From the IMG/VR virus record IMGVR_UViG_3300033142_001844, positions 1-34,782 of that record: 34,782 nt of DNA; one strand, written 5' to 3'. Source of the DNA: a virus. The position numbers and the translations under genes are program-made. Numbering within the stretch: the stretch's first letter is position 1; every line of letters begins with the position of its first letter. Under the pieces are notes generated by a model. It was not told the DNA's origin and made no database searches. It was given only the letters and a program-made list of their open reading frames with translations. Below, in pieces: positions 15,149 to 25,043 of the stretch.

Positions 15149-16345
15149 ATGGTTGTTCATGTAAAAGAATATAAAAAGATAATTTATTTAAAAGAGACTA
15201 CTTTTGCAGAAGTTTATGATAATTCCGGAACATATCAGGAAATACTGGCTGCTGAATTGACTCAGGATCGATCAGGTGAACAGTTAAGCACTCTATATAT
15301 GCAAAAGAATAGAAAGCTAAATGAAACCAGAGCATCAGGAAGAAATACCGGGTCTTTTACTTTCTCTAAAAACCTAGATGCTTCTCTGATTGAAAAGCAT
15401 ACTGATATATTAGAGAAAGCAATCGGTGATTATACTGCACCAACTATTGCAAATGAAACAATTACTGCTTTTTCATCTGAAACAGTTTTAGTTGGAACTG
15501 GTGGATCTACTAATATAACTGCCGGAATGTTTGTTAAGGTTGAAATAACAGTGGATAGTAGGGTTGTTACTACTTCAGCAAATTTAGTTGCAAGTATCGC
15601 TACCGCAGATGTAACTTTTGCACATCCTTTTTCTGATCAGGAATTTCTTGATATGCAGGCAGGTGATAGTGCCGTTATGGTTCAATGCGGAACTGTAAGT
15701 CCATCTGCACCGATTCAGGACACATCATTTACATTCGTTATTGAATATGATGATGATTCTTGTGAAGTTTATAGAGGTTGTGGAATTAGTGGAGCTTTTG
15801 AAATAACAACTGAAGGTCAGGCTTTAATTAATTTTGAAGTTCAAGCAGCAGTTGCAGATAATCAAGATACCTTGGGGAATTTATATGTAGATGTAACAGG
15901 AACAGGAACAATAAATCCAGAAACCCAAAGAAACCCAATTATATTTGATTTTGAAATAGGCAGATTATGGGATGCTTCAAATGGAACCCCAGCAAATTTG
16001 ACTTTATTTCCACAAGCATTGACTTTAGCTTTAAGTCATGAACTTATTCCAAATAAATTAATTGGTGGTGTGAATAATATAAATGGATGGTATACAAAGC
16101 CAAGCTTGCAGGGTGAGGCCGATTTTGATAGAGACTACATTGATTTATTTAGCAAAAAGTACGAAGGTGATTCGAATCAATTCATGTTTTATAGTCAGCC
16201 TCACTTCACTTTTTATGCGCCTTTGGCTCGGTTTAGCACAGTAAATGCAGGTGCAAGCTTGAATGATTTTGATGCTTTACATATGGCAGTTGATGTAAAT
16301 CATGATAGTAACAATATCCCACTTTTTGTATTTCCAGAATTATAA
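15149..16345 (+). CDS. Major tail tube protein
   Basis: A 398-residue, beta-strand-rich protein immediately upstream of the tail chaperone genes. The segment CEVYRGCGISGAFEITTEGQ (residues about 210-230) and ALINFEVQAA are like the core strand motif of phage tail tube proteins that stack as hexameric rings. At about 400 residues it is long for a tube protein (many are 150-250), so it may carry an extra Ig-like domain, perhaps in the residue 100-200 region. Confidence 0.7.
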   Translation: MVVHVKEYKKIIYLKETTFAEVYDNSGTYQEILAAELTQDRSGEQLSTLYMQKNRKLNETRASGRNTGSFTFSKNLDASLIEKHTDILEKAIGDYTAPTIANETITAFSSETVLVGTGGSTNITAGMFVKVEITVDSRVVTTSANLVASIATADVTFAHPFSDQEFLDMQAGDSAVMVQCGTVSPSAPIQDTSFTFVIEYDDDSCEVYRGCGISGAFEITTEGQALINFEVQAAVADNQDTLGNLYVDVTGTGTINPETQRNPIIFDFEIGRLWDASNGTPANLTLFPQALTLALSHELIPNKLIGGVNNINGWYTKPSLQGEADFDRDYIDLFSKKYEGDSNQFMFYSQPHFTFYAPLARFSTVNAGASLNDFDALHMAVDVNHDSNNIPLFVFPEL

Positions 16346-16356
16346 TAGGTGAAAAG

Positions 16357-16743
16357 ATGACTGAAACGAACGAAAAAAGAGATACAAAAAAAGATGTTAA
16401 AATAATAATAGGTGAAACCCTTTTCTATACTATAAAAGATTTAGATTTAGATTTAGAATTAGAATTGGGTAGAATTGGTTGTGGATTTGATGAAGTTCTT
16501 GAAGAGTGGAATATTAAAAATAAATTAGAAGGCGAGAATGCTTTAACTATGAATAATGTTAGCAGAAAGCAAATACGCATTATATCAAACGGCATGCCTG
16601 GTGAGCATATTAAAGAAATCGCCGAGTGGGGGCGCAAAAATCTATTAGGTTTTGAGGATGAGCCATATTTGGATAGTTTTATTGCTGCCTGGCTGGCTGG
16701 TCCATTATATAATATTTATCGATATAACTTAAAAAAAAAATAG
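16357..16743 (+). CDS. Tail assembly chaperone (gpG-like)
   Basis: A 128-residue protein between the tube and tape-measure genes, the classic chaperone position. Acidic, helical, with a Leu/Asp run (LDLDLELELG). It ends in LKKK followed by a stop, and the last three codons lie in an uninterrupted run of ten A, the slip site for a -1 shift into the next reading frame. Such chaperones bind the tape measure during tail building. Confidence 0.75.
   Translation: MTETNEKRDTKKDVKIIIGETLFYTIKDLDLDLELELGRIGCGFDEVLEEWNIKNKLEGENALTMNNVSRKQIRIISNGMPGEHIKEIAEWGRKNLLGFEDEPYLDSFIAAWLAGPLYNIYRYNLKKK
16731..16740 (+). other. Candidate -1 programmed frameshift site (A10 run)
   Basis: Ten A directly precede the chaperone stop TAG (16741). 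A -1 slip reads 9 more codons (IVAVFEGGQ) and then continues in the frame of the gene at 16767, with no stop between, giving a fused product of about 240 residues. This is the gpG/gpGT arrangement of long-tailed phages. The second gene also has its own GAGG ribosome site. Confidence 0.7.
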
Positions 16744-16766
16744 TAGCGGTCTTTGAGGGTGGGCAA

Positions 16767-17078
16767 ATGAAGCGAAATTGCAAAACTTGTAAAAAAAATA
16801 AAGCACAAGCAATGCGAGGATGTGGATATTTGCCTGTTGAAGAAAGAAGTGAAACGGCTAGACATGATTTTGGAATGTATGGTAATCCTTATTTTTATAT
16901 AGATGGTTGCCCGGTTTATTTTTACAATAAGTTCTCTTTTATATATAGAATTTATAACCTTGCAAAAAAATCTTTTGTAGATTGGGCCGAGCAGCCATTT
17001 TTAAGAAGATTTATTCTAGAAACAGGTGACACATACAATGCTTTGAAATTAGAAGAGATGAGAAAACGCAATAAATAG
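16767..17078 (+). CDS. Second tail chaperone component (gpT-like)
   Basis: A 103-residue protein with a Cys-x2-Cys knuckle (NCKTCK), further Cys (GCGY) and the aromatic segment CPVYFYNKFSFIYRIYNLAKK. Its frame continues from the -1 shift product of the upstream chaperone. In lambda-like phages the fused C-terminal part recruits the tape measure. GAGGGTGG 6-9 bases before the ATG would also permit independent translation. The cysteine pair is unusual for gpT and could bind zinc. Confidence 0.65.
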   Translation: MKRNCKTCKKNKAQAMRGCGYLPVEERSETARHDFGMYGNPYFYIDGCPVYFYNKFSFIYRIYNLAKKSFVDWAEQPFLRRFILETGDTYNALKLEEMRKRNK

Positions 17079-17087
17079 AGGTTCTTT

Positions 17088-19289
17088 GTGGGCAAAAATG
17101 AAAGTAAAATTACAATTACTGGTGATAATGATGATGTCCTAAAAGCGTTTGATCAAATAACCAAAAAAATAAATAAAACAGAAAAAGAAACTGTTGAATC
17201 TAATGAAAAAATAGCTGATTCTTTTGATAAAAATGTAGGCGCAATTAAAAAAGCAAAAGGTGCAATGTCTAGCTTTTTTCAAAACTCTACTAAAATAAAA
17301 GATACAAAAGATTTAGTTGTTGGTGCATTAAAAGATATTGTTGGTGGTTTTCATGATGCTAATATTGAAATTAGAAATATGGAAGTTCAGATCCAGCAGC
17401 TTCAAGACTCTCCTGCTTTTTTAGCAATAGAAAAAGATTTTAATAAAATAACTGAAGCAACGGGTGGATTAATATCTGCTCAGGAAAGCCTAACTGTTGT
17501 TGGAAAACTAGTCAATTCTAGAATGGTGGAAACTGGTGTTAGTATATCAAATCTATCAAAACAATCCCTTATTTTAGCTCAAAGAATGGGCATAGAGTGG
17601 ACAGAAGCCATGACAGTTGTTATTGATGCTGTTTCAGAAGGTAATGTTGAGATGTTGAATTCTCTTGGCATCATGGTTGACTGGGATAAAGAATTGATTA
17701 TTTTGGCTTCTAGTCTGGGAAAACTTGAAGGTGAATTAACTGATCAAGAAAAGCGTTTGCATGGCGTAAAAGTGGCTCAGGATGCTTTAGCAGAAGCAAC
17801 AGAAACAAATACAGTTAAAGTAGATTCTTATCTTAAAAAGCAGGAAGAGTTTAATAAATTAGTCTTAGATGCTAGAAAAGGAATTACAGATTTAACTCAG
17901 GCTATAGGAAGCTGGACTGGTGCACTGGATGATAACAGAACAGCCAGTATCAGAACCCAGTTGCAGGATAAAAAAGCTTTAATTGCAGCTACTAAATTAA
18001 GACTTGAACGTGTTCACTCCTCTGATTTAAATGATAAGCTTAGGGCTGAATTAAAAGAAAACATAGCAAAAATGACTAGTGAGTTGCCAGCCTTAGAGCA
18101 TCAATTTGCTAAACAGATGGGAAAAGCTTCCGCTGTGGCTTTGGCATTATCTAAAAGAACTCTGGATGAGCTTGGTGATCTACATGATAAAACACTGGAG
18201 CAGGTAAATAACGCAGCAACAAAATCAGAAGAGATTTTACTAAGATCTAAATTGCTTGAAATATCTAGGGCAATGGACAATGAGATAATGTTCTTAAACG
18301 CTAAAGATGATCAAGAAAAAATTCAAGCTACAAAAGATAAAGCAAAAGCACTGGAAGCATTAGGTATAAAGCAAAAAGAAGATGCAATAAGTCAAGCAAA
18401 AGCAACTAAAGACGGATTAATTAGAGAAATTACAGCTTTAAATAAAGCAACAGAAGGCAAAAGAAAGTTTGAAAATGCAAAAGAATTAGAAGATTATGAC
18501 AAGCAGCAAGATAATTTAATAAAAATAATCACTGCTGGAAAAAGTAATGAGCAATTAACTAAAATTAAATATGATCTCCAATATCTTGCAATTAAAGATA
18601 AGCAGGATCAGGAAACAGTTGCAAAAGAAAAAGCGAGACTAGATGAAGAGTTAAGACTTCAACAAGAATCTGCAAAAGAAAAGCTTCAAACAGAAAAGGA
18701 TCTTGCAAAAGAAATAGCAAAAGTTCAAAAAGAACAGGCCCAATTAACAAAAGAATGGAATAAGATTGAGTATGATAATCAAAAAGAAGCTGATAAAATA
18801 CGACTAGATAATCAAAAAAGCATGGAAGATATGCGAATGAAAACCGCTGAAATGGCAGCAGGTGCATTGATATCAATTTCAAATGGTGTTTTTCAAAAGA
18901 TTATAGGTAACAGTGATGCTACTTTGGCAGAAATAACAGGCTTGGCTTTACAGCAAGCAGGTGCTCAAATATTTGCGGATGGTACTAAAAACATGTTCAT
19001 TGGTGGCGGAATGACCCTTTTAGCTAACCCGGCAGGTCCAGCTGTTTTTGGATGGGGTGCTGCGGAAGTTGCAGCAGGTCTTGCAATGGGCTATAGTGGT
19101 GCTGCTTTAGCTCCAGGTGGTGGAGGTGGTGCAGATACCGCAAAATCAGAAGCAGCAGCAGACAGAGGAAGGGTTCAAGAAGAAAGCAGGGAGCAAAACC
19201 TGATAACTTATTTTTACCCTTCTGAAAGAGATTTCTTAAAAGAACAACAAAAAGCAAATAAAGTAGATAAAAAAAGAGGTAGAACTTAA
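17088..19289 (+). CDS. Tape measure protein
   Basis: A 733-residue protein, the longest gene of the window. It is almost wholly alpha-helical and charged (long coiled coils through residues about 300-600), with a hydrophobic, Gly/Ala-rich stretch near residues 640-690 (LLANPAGPAVFGWGAAEVAA). It follows the chaperone pair and its GTG start has an AGAGG site. Tail length usually scales with this protein's length at about 0.15 nm per residue, which would suggest a tail of roughly 110 nm. It overlaps the next start by one base. Confidence 0.88.
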   Translation: MGKNESKITITGDNDDVLKAFDQITKKINKTEKETVESNEKIADSFDKNVGAIKKAKGAMSSFFQNSTKIKDTKDLVVGALKDIVGGFHDANIEIRNMEVQIQQLQDSPAFLAIEKDFNKITEATGGLISAQESLTVVGKLVNSRMVETGVSISNLSKQSLILAQRMGIEWTEAMTVVIDAVSEGNVEMLNSLGIMVDWDKELIILASSLGKLEGELTDQEKRLHGVKVAQDALAEATETNTVKVDSYLKKQEEFNKLVLDARKGITDLTQAIGSWTGALDDNRTASIRTQLQDKKALIAATKLRLERVHSSDLNDKLRAELKENIAKMTSELPALEHQFAKQMGKASAVALALSKRTLDELGDLHDKTLEQVNNAATKSEEILLRSKLLEISRAMDNEIMFLNAKDDQEKIQATKDKAKALEALGIKQKEDAISQAKATKDGLIREITALNKATEGKRKFENAKELEDYDKQQDNLIKIITAGKSNEQLTKIKYDLQYLAIKDKQDQETVAKEKARLDEELRLQQESAKEKLQTEKDLAKEIAKVQKEQAQLTKEWNKIEYDNQKEADKIRLDNQKSMEDMRMKTAEMAAGALISISNGVFQKIIGNSDATLAEITGLALQQAGAQIFADGTKNMFIGGGMTLLANPAGPAVFGWGAAEVAAGLAMGYSGAALAPGGGGGADTAKSEAAADRGRVQEESREQNLITYFYPSERDFLKEQQKANKVDKKRGRT

Positions 19290-20035
19290 TGGCTATACTA
19301 GGCAATTTAACTACATTGTGGGATGTTTCAGGCGAAAAAGTAACAATAAATACAACAGGTGCAGGCTCACAATCTTATACATTCCCTGGCTCTTCACTTC
19401 AAGCAATAGGCACAATAATAACAACTCTTGAAACCAGTTTCGGACTAGGCTTTACAATGGGGTATTTAACCGCAGAAACCCCGGTTTTTACTGTTACGCT
19501 TGGTGATATAGAATGGTTAGAAATAGATCCAAATACAAGCTTAAACCCTGTTCTTGCTAGATTGTTAGGTTTTAGTATAGAGCAAGATCCAGCAGCTGTA
19601 AAAATATTTGATGTTGGTGGTGATGTTTATTCTTTATATTGGGGTGCTTTTAGAATACCAGAAACAAATACAATAACAGATCCTCCTCTGTCTGGCGGGT
19701 TTACAGGTGGTGATCCTGAGTTATTTAAGGATCAAAGAGCATTTAGAGAAGAGGTTAGTGATAATGGGTATTATGCAACTCCGTATCGAATCAGAAGAGG
19801 GTTTAAGTATAAATATAAACTACATAAAGATAGACAAAGTGATTATGATCTTTTTTTAAAGTTTAATAATAATTATACAATTAGGTTTACAACTACTGCA
19901 TGGGGTCCAGCTGCAAATATAAATTTTAATATAAAAGCAGGTTCAAGCTCTGAAATGACAAGGCTCTGGGAGGGCTTTGATGTTTATGAGGCAGCTTTGC
20001 ATCTATTAAAGGAGAATCAACTAAGTGAGATATAA
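19289..20035 (+). CDS. Distal tail protein (baseplate)
   Basis: A 248-residue protein right after the tape measure, beta-rich at the N terminus and ending in a helix (ALHLLKENQLSEI). The position matches the distal tail or tail-tip attachment protein. The central segment (PLSGGFTGGDPELFKDQRAF, in part) is not known to me. Inferred from gene order. Confidence 0.6.
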   Translation: MAILGNLTTLWDVSGEKVTINTTGAGSQSYTFPGSSLQAIGTIITTLETSFGLGFTMGYLTAETPVFTVTLGDIEWLEIDPNTSLNPVLARLLGFSIEQDPAAVKIFDVGGDVYSLYWGAFRIPETNTITDPPLSGGFTGGDPELFKDQRAFREEVSDNGYYATPYRIRRGFKYKYKLHKDRQSDYDLFLKFNNNYTIRFTTTAWGPAANINFNIKAGSSSEMTRLWEGFDVYEAALHLLKENQLSEI

Positions 20036-21779
20036 AGCTAAATTTAAAGATATTGATCAAACTGTTCTGTTTTTTGAAACAAATGATAATATTGCAATGA
20101 GTGTTATAAATTTAGAAGATTTCAGTTATGATCCTGATGGATTTAAAGCAAATTTCGTAGAAGCGGATGATGCAGGGAATGTAATTCCAGATGTTTTTAA
20201 GCAAAAAGAGCCTACAAATCAGCAAAGAATGACCTTGCCAATGGATGGGGTTGATTATTATTCTGGACCAACTCCAAATTCTAGATTATTTATAGATGTG
20301 CAAACTTGGAGTGCAACCGATTATATACACTTAGAGGATGAAATAGTCAGGCTTATTACGTGGTATTCAGGCGGTAATTATAATTACTGGACATGCAGTA
20401 GAGGCGAAAAAGACACAAGAATAGCTCCTCATATGTGGGCAACTCCAACAGATGAGCCATTGACGGTTCAAGATGCAAGGCAAAACCCTTTAGGCTTAGA
20501 AGCAGATATTTATAATGAAGATGAAACTTTAGTCAGAAAAGTTTTTATTGCTAAATTATCAAGTTCCGGTGTTGGCGTTGTTTGTCATTTTTCAGATTTA
20601 ATAGAAAAATTAGATAGAGATTTTAAAATAAAAAGCTCTGATAGGGGAGTCACTTTATTGGAGCATGTTGATGAAGATATAAACAGCTTTGGCTTTGCCG
20701 GTATATTGGACTTAAGAAGGATTGATCCTATTATCTCAAGTGCCATACTTTCACTAAAATTTACGGCTGAGGATGGTTACGGCTGGGAAAGCGGGGATGC
20801 TCATTTATATAGATATAATGGAACTGATTTTTTAAATACAATTTTACAGGCAACTTTTGGATTTATCTCTTTTGATAATGGGCAATACACAGTGCATGGA
20901 CTAACTCAATTATCTATATTTAATACACCTACAAATATAGCCTTAGATGGGCAAATACGATATGGTGGCGGATATACAACAGAATATTTCAGAAATGCAA
21001 CAACAGTTAAAGTTGAGTATCTCAATACTGCTTTTGCAAATGGTCAGTTTGGGGAGAATGAAGCTTTAACAAAAACATACAATGCAAGTACTGTTTCCGG
21101 TGTAATTGAGGGGTCAGTAACTGAAATTGATATTACTGGAATAGACTTCAAAAACGCCTCAATGGCTGAAGCTGAAGCAAATGTTGACTTAATCGGCCAT
21201 AAATTTATTGAAATGTTTAGCGGTTTTTTAGGTACTATTGAAGTTGATGTTTTGACAAACTCTACACTTGAAGCAGGTGTTTACTATAATGCCGCTGACA
21301 TAACGGATTTTGCAAAATTTGTGGTATTTTTCAGTAATGATATTGTAAATAATATAGTTTTATTATGTTTAGGAAAAGAAGATAATAAGGTTAAGTTTTT
21401 AATATTAGATAAAACACAGTTTAATCAAATAGGGCCATCTGTTTTGATGCAGCAGGTTATTGGTACAAAAAACTTAGAGCAGGCTAGGGATTTAAATGAT
21501 GATCTTTTTACAACAGGAAATGCAATTAGTACAGCAACCCATACAACGGATTCATACCAATATTTTGAGATTGCAGACAAGATAAATATTTACTCTCTTG
21601 GGTTTTCAAGCTCTATTATTTATACAATAGTGTCTTTTCCGGGCTCTACAACAATAGAAACAAATGCAGGGGCAAATTTTACAGGTGCTGACTATGTGTG
21701 GATGGGCTATCCAACATGGGCATATGCAACAACTAAGCAAAAAAAGCTATTATATCAAGATCAGAGTAAAATTATTTAA
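20025..21779 (+). CDS. Tail hub/baseplate protein
   Basis: A 584-residue protein following the distal tail gene. It is beta-rich, with several aromatic, Asp-rich segments (e.g. DDAGNVIPDVFKQKEP, VKVEYLNTAFANGQ) and a helical middle. The order fits a tail hub (gp27-like ring) or tail-tip protein that closes the tube. I see no lysin or peptidase motif. The GTG start has a GGAG site about 11 bases upstream, and the gene overlaps its neighbour by 11 bases. Confidence 0.6.
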   Translation: MRYKAKFKDIDQTVLFFETNDNIAMSVINLEDFSYDPDGFKANFVEADDAGNVIPDVFKQKEPTNQQRMTLPMDGVDYYSGPTPNSRLFIDVQTWSATDYIHLEDEIVRLITWYSGGNYNYWTCSRGEKDTRIAPHMWATPTDEPLTVQDARQNPLGLEADIYNEDETLVRKVFIAKLSSSGVGVVCHFSDLIEKLDRDFKIKSSDRGVTLLEHVDEDINSFGFAGILDLRRIDPIISSAILSLKFTAEDGYGWESGDAHLYRYNGTDFLNTILQATFGFISFDNGQYTVHGLTQLSIFNTPTNIALDGQIRYGGGYTTEYFRNATTVKVEYLNTAFANGQFGENEALTKTYNASTVSGVIEGSVTEIDITGIDFKNASMAEAEANVDLIGHKFIEMFSGFLGTIEVDVLTNSTLEAGVYYNAADITDFAKFVVFFSNDIVNNIVLLCLGKEDNKVKFLILDKTQFNQIGPSVLMQQVIGTKNLEQARDLNDDLFTTGNAISTATHTTDSYQYFEIADKINIYSLGFSSSIIYTIVSFPGSTTIETNAGANFTGADYVWMGYPTWAYATTKQKKLLYQDQSKII

Positions 21780-21791
21780 GCAAGGGAAAAA

Positions 21792-23045
21792 ATGGGTTTA
21801 ACTTTTGAAAATACAGACAGTGTTGTTGCAGGAAGAAGATTAAATGCAATAGATACAAGAAATGTAATAAGAAAAATATTAGACAGAGAGCAATGCATCC
21901 CATCCGGTCGAGTGAAGGGGTACGATAATTTTGGAAAACAAGGGATATTAATGCATTGCCCATATGCTGGCACAGGAGCCGTTTTTACAGTTATTGTGAT
22001 TAGAGAGGCTAGGGTTAGATTAGGCGATGCAACGCCAGTTCATGTAAATGCTGTAAACTTATCATCTGTTGTTGTGGTTGATTCCGCTGGGACAACATTA
22101 GCAAAAACTCTTATAGATAATGGATCCGGATATATAGATAATTTTAAAGCACATGACAATATACTTTTAAGTATTGCGTGGACGCATTATACGTATCAAG
22201 TAACAACAACTAGCCATACGGATTACTTAAGATTTACTAATTTTCTTTTTGCAACATCTAAAACCAATATTGATTCTGAATATGAATCCCTTGTGATTGT
22301 TCCGGCAATAAATGCAGGCCTTGGAGTGAGTGTTGATATGCCATTTTTAAATCAAACAATGGGGAATATAACAGATATAATGCAGTCAATGTTTGAGAAG
22401 CAGTATTATAAAACAATACCAATGAATCTGTGGCAGCCAACCCCAAGCACTGATGATATACAAGTTAGTTTTAATCAGGGTGATAATATCGGCTGGCGGG
22501 ATATGCTTCAAGGAACTGAAAGATTTAGAATATTATGGACTGTTTTGACAGGATCAGGAGCAGAGCCTGTAATTGTTTCAAGAAACGGAATAGTTAATGC
22601 AGACAATGAATCCCTTGGAAATGATGGAACTCATGACTGGTATATTTCATACTTAGATGGAATAGGTGATAAAGTAGATAAAGATATTGTATTTGAGCTT
22701 GATGCAGACATAAAAGGCTTTTCTTTGCTTATCCCATCAAAGCATGGTGATAAAAATAACATCCTTGGCACGCTAGGTGCAACGGGAACAGTTAACTTAG
22801 GCTTATGGCCCGTAAATGCAATAGAGTTAGTTATATCTGGTAAAAATACTGGTTTACCCTACTATACATCAAGATTTGATTCCGCAGAATCCAGATATAA
22901 ATCAACAAATATTGATACCAATTTAAGAACAGAAGCAATAAACAATGAAGCATTTAGTGCATATAATGTCGGATTATCAACACCTGCTTTTGCTGATGGA
23001 TATGACATAGAGTTTAGCAGTGCAATAAAATTAAATTTTACATAG
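21792..23045 (+). CDS. Tail/baseplate protein of unknown family
   Basis: A 417-residue, mostly beta protein. It has an N-terminal helix, a strand region with VHVNAVNLSSVVVVDSAG, and a C-terminal strand domain. AGGG precedes the ATG. Position among baseplate and fibre genes suggests a virion tail-tip component. I do not recognise the family. Confidence 0.6.
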   Translation: MGLTFENTDSVVAGRRLNAIDTRNVIRKILDREQCIPSGRVKGYDNFGKQGILMHCPYAGTGAVFTVIVIREARVRLGDATPVHVNAVNLSSVVVVDSAGTTLAKTLIDNGSGYIDNFKAHDNILLSIAWTHYTYQVTTTSHTDYLRFTNFLFATSKTNIDSEYESLVIVPAINAGLGVSVDMPFLNQTMGNITDIMQSMFEKQYYKTIPMNLWQPTPSTDDIQVSFNQGDNIGWRDMLQGTERFRILWTVLTGSGAEPVIVSRNGIVNADNESLGNDGTHDWYISYLDGIGDKVDKDIVFELDADIKGFSLLIPSKHGDKNNILGTLGATGTVNLGLWPVNAIELVISGKNTGLPYYTSRFDSAESRYKSTNIDTNLRTEAINNEAFSAYNVGLSTPAFADGYDIEFSSAIKLNFT

Positions 23046-23057
23046 AGGAGGTAAAAA

Positions 23058-23975
23058 TTGAGTATACGAAAAATGACAGGCAGTTCTTTAGTTCTTTATA
23101 CAGCAGAAGATTATGCAGATCAAGATGTTGTAATGAGTGCACTTGATGGAGATATTGCCTTTTTAGAGACAAGTAATCCGCTTGCAATAACTGATTCCTG
23201 GGCTATTCGAGATGATATTGAAACAATAACAACATCTGGAGCCAGTGCAACAACTTATACTGTTGCAGATGGGACTAAGTTTAGAGTAAAAGAAGTTATC
23301 CCCGTTTTGACTGGACTAGATGTAAGAAGGGGAACTGTTATAATAGATTCTATTGCTACAAATGTCTTAACTATTAAAAATGGGTCTGGATTAGTTCCTA
23401 TTTCTGGAGATAAATTACAAATTCTTGGAGATGATATCTTAAAAGCAGGAGCTTGGAGATTATTAAAAAGAGAAGATTATGTAATTACAAAAGGTGTTTC
23501 AGGAAAAAAGGTTCAATTTGAAATAAAAGGGATTCATGAGTTTGGATTTGGTGGTCCTGGATCTGGTGATTTATCAATAGTCACAACAACTGCAACAAGC
23601 AGCTTGAGAGTTGAAGAAATTGACCCAATTACAACACATAATGTAAATGATCAAATTATAGATGAATCCAATCATGCAGCAACTACAGAAAGAACTATAA
23701 TTGACCACGAGAACTATAAAAACGGCTCTCTTGAATGGACTAATTCAGGTGGTGTAACTTTAACTATTTTTGGCTGTAACAACGATTCTGCGGATGCTTC
23801 TGCAGATACTGGATGGACTGATTTGACAACAGAAATAACGGGAGTAGCCAGCCAGGTTGATAACTCCGATTTAGTGTTCTTAGACTCTAATATAAGAATA
23901 AGCAGGCTGATGATAAAATTGGTTTATTCGGATACCTCAAATGCGGCTGATGTCTGGTATTATAAAGGTAATTAA
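23058..23975 (+). CDS. Tail/receptor-binding region protein
   Basis: A 305-residue beta-rich protein rich in Thr/Ser/Asp with repeats of short strands. The TTG start is supported by AGGAGGT 6 bases upstream, a strong site for a weak start codon. Contains GKKVQFEIKGIHEFGFGGPG and a C-terminal beta sandwich-like part (TNSGGVTLTIFGCNNDSADA). It probably belongs to the tail tip or fibre. No catalytic motif seen. Confidence 0.55.
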   Translation: MSIRKMTGSSLVLYTAEDYADQDVVMSALDGDIAFLETSNPLAITDSWAIRDDIETITTSGASATTYTVADGTKFRVKEVIPVLTGLDVRRGTVIIDSIATNVLTIKNGSGLVPISGDKLQILGDDILKAGAWRLLKREDYVITKGVSGKKVQFEIKGIHEFGFGGPGSGDLSIVTTTATSSLRVEEIDPITTHNVNDQIIDESNHAATTERTIIDHENYKNGSLEWTNSGGVTLTIFGCNNDSADASADTGWTDLTTEITGVASQVDNSDLVFLDSNIRISRLMIKLVYSDTSNAADVWYYKGN

Positions 23976-23976
23976 T

Positions 23977-24429
23977 ATGGTTAGTTTTTTAAGCAATAAG
24001 CGAAGAGATGTAGATAAAAGCTGTATGCGGGTTTCAACCCCAGCTGCAACAACACTAACAACTGCCGGGGATTACTATCAGGTTGCCGGGACTTTCGGCA
24101 ATGGATGCAGTAAAAACTTTACTGTGGCAGCAGATGGAACAGTAACATATACCGGAATTGGAGCTAAGTTTTTATTTTCCGGTGTGTCTGACTTACAGGT
24201 TGACAAGGCTTGTGAAATCACATATGCTTTAGAAAAAAACTCTGTAATCGATACAACCAGTCAAACACCCCATACATTCACGGCTGCATCTAAAATTGAT
24301 GGCATAGCGATAACAAGAATTGTATCTTTGGTTACTGGGGATGTCTTAAAGGTAATGGCAAAAAGCGATACAAACACCACATCTATGACTGCAAATACCC
24401 TGTTTTTAACTTTTATGGGGGAAAACTAA
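23977..24429 (+). CDS. Jelly-roll virion adhesion protein (C1q/TNF-like)
   Basis: A 150-residue protein whose strands (ADGTVTYTGIGAKFLFSGVS, TYALEKNSVIDTTSQTPHTF, TRIVSLVTGDVLKVMAKSD) follow the pattern of the C1q/TNF-like jelly roll often found as trimeric tail or head fibre tips. ATG at 23977 has AAAGG about 7-9 bases before it and is preferred over 23941. It may bind a host surface glycan or protein; the partner is unknown. Confidence 0.65.
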   Translation: MVSFLSNKRRDVDKSCMRVSTPAATTLTTAGDYYQVAGTFGNGCSKNFTVAADGTVTYTGIGAKFLFSGVSDLQVDKACEITYALEKNSVIDTTSQTPHTFTAASKIDGIAITRIVSLVTGDVLKVMAKSDTNTTSMTANTLFLTFMGEN

Positions 24430-25031
24430 TGGTGCATTTTTTAAGCAAGCCCCTTATGGACGAAGTCGGTACACCTGGTGCACCTGGAACTGTTTGGACT
24501 GATTTATTGATTAGTACCGGCTTATTCCGATTTGCCGGATCAAGCGATCCAACTTGGGGTACATGGACTATCGATAGTGTTGCTTATCAGGCAATGCAAT
24601 TTGCAAATAATGATGAAATATTTTTCAGCTGCCAACTTCCGCATAGCTACAAAGAGGGGACGGATATTCGAGCACATGTTCACTGGACACCTAGAGACAG
24701 AGGTGTTGCAGAAAGTGGAAAAATTGTTGGCTGGAAGCTTGATGTGAGCTGGTGCAATATCAATAATGGAATATTTGATACAAGCACAACTTTGGATATG
24801 TCAGATGCCTGCACAGGAACAAGTGATTATCATGAGGTTGGCGCTGCCATTGCCGGCTTAGACGGAACTGGAAAAAAAATAAGCAGCATGCTAATGTGCA
24901 GGCTATATAGAGATGATCCGGGATCTGGTGAGTGGGTCGGAACTACTGGAGCACAGAGTCCTGTATTGCTGCAATTTGATTTTCATCATGAGCTAGATAT
25001 GAGTGGTTCAAGAATAGAATGGGTTAAATAA
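24429..25031 (+). CDS. Beta-sandwich virion fibre protein
   Basis: A 200-residue protein. The sequence around SCQLPHSYKEGTDIRAHVHW and GKKISSMLMCRLYRDDPGSG resembles a beta-sandwich module seen in many siphovirus structural proteins next to jelly-roll fibres. It begins with a start that overlaps the previous stop (TAATG). A virion adhesion or decoration role is likely; the target is unknown. Cysteines (about residues 70, 112, 126, 157) are notable for a virion protein. Confidence 0.6.
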   Translation: MVHFLSKPLMDEVGTPGAPGTVWTDLLISTGLFRFAGSSDPTWGTWTIDSVAYQAMQFANNDEIFFSCQLPHSYKEGTDIRAHVHWTPRDRGVAESGKIVGWKLDVSWCNINNGIFDTSTTLDMSDACTGTSDYHEVGAAIAGLDGTGKKISSMLMCRLYRDDPGSGEWVGTTGAQSPVLLQFDFHHELDMSGSRIEWVK

Positions 25032-25043
25032 AAGAGGTTAAAA

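Noticed and set aside
18592-18882. Minus-strand frame inside the tape measure gene
   Set aside because: Shadow of the charged coiled-coil plus-strand gene; Leu/Phe-rich low complexity.
24532-24747. Alternative plus-strand frame inside a fibre gene
   Set aside because: The longer frame at 24429-25031 has coupled start and a recognised pattern; the inner frame lacks a ribosome site.
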